Source of the DNA: Deltaproteobacteria bacterium
Lineage (GTDB): Bacteria > Desulfobacterota > UBA8473
Assembly: GCA_030643245.1 (NCBI GenBank)
Contig: DAOWME010000204.1
Coordinates: 1-5,380 of the forward strand
Length of the DNA: 5,380 bases
Direction: 5' to 3'
Position numbers and translations under genes: made by a program. This document shows, piece by piece, positions 5,205 through 5,380 of the stretch (positions within the stretch are counted from its first letter, which is position 1; every line of letters starts with the position of its first letter). A model generated the notes under the pieces. That model did no database searches. It was not told the DNA's origin and saw nothing but the letters and a program-made list of their open reading frames with translations.

Positions 5205-5380
5205 TTAGGGACGGGGACGAAATAACTTCCCCATTTGTGCATCTCATCTTCAGGCCATCTTTGCCCGATCTTCAAACACAAAATCCTCAAAATAGTTCGA
5301 CTATTCCTGCGGTTTTGCGTTTTCAGATCGGACAAATCTAACCTAAATCTGAGCGCCAACTTGAGGAAGTTATTTCGTCC
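5205..5380. mobile_element. Family A MITE-like element, copy 3 (3' end cut off by window end)
   Basis: The left terminus at 5205-5230 (TTAGGGACGGGGACGAAATA, then ACTTCC) is the exact reverse complement of the right terminus of copy 1 (118-143). The element runs to the window end, with about 10 bp of the full unit missing. Positions 5248-5380 are identical to 1-133. It is inserted 21 bp upstream of the TTG start of the cvpA-family gene and 7 bp from its ribosome binding site. No promoter reading out toward cvpA could be recognised in it. Confidence 0.75.

Noticed and set aside
1..5380. CRISPR array or plasmid replicon
   Set aside because: Repeats A, B and C are long, dispersed and palindromic, with no regularly spaced short units and unique spacers. 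No replication or partition gene is present.

Overview
The window looks like chromosomal DNA from an anaerobic, probably uncultured bacterium. Repeat style and gene content point most to the Desulfobacterota (deltaproteobacterial) range, but this is an inference: no rRNA or single-lineage marker is present. It holds three intact protein genes, one tRNA gene, two transposase remnants and an unusually dense set of short palindromic mobile repeats. No plasmid replication, CRISPR or defence genes were seen.

Layout. 1-143 is most of a roughly 186 bp MITE-like element (family A). 144-307 is a gene-free leader with a possible promoter for tRNA-Arg(CCT) at 308-384. 385-470 holds tandem 9-bp repeats that may be an old integration site. 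471-1177 is a transposon graveyard: the N-terminal fragment of an ISKra4-like transposase (minus strand), a second family A element (753-939), and a decayed IS630-type transposase start (minus strand). A mechanosensitive channel gene (MscS family, about 1441-2538, plus) is bracketed by two directly repeated, about 96% identical 190 bp elements (family B). After the second B copy come a good sigma70-type promoter, a third palindromic cluster (family C) and a strong ribosome binding site serving a biotin-dependent acyl-CoA carboxyltransferase gene (3012-4592, plus). That gene converges on a cvpA-family membrane protein gene (4692-5183, minus), with a probable bidirectional terminator between them. 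A third family A element lies 21 bp upstream of the cvpA start and runs off the window end.

The three protein genes do not form one pathway: MscS is an osmotic safety valve, the carboxyltransferase works in acyl-CoA metabolism, and CvpA is a small membrane protein. What ties the window together is the repeats, which sit at gene boundaries, in leaders and in old transposons. The first 133 bp of the window are identical to the last 133 bp, so the sequence either lies between two near-identical A copies or is a contig whose ends overlap. No clearly new system is visible. The best leads are the covarying A termini, the B elements flanking mscS, the palindromic leader of the carboxyltransferase, and that enzyme's unusual C-terminal acyl-CoA pocket.
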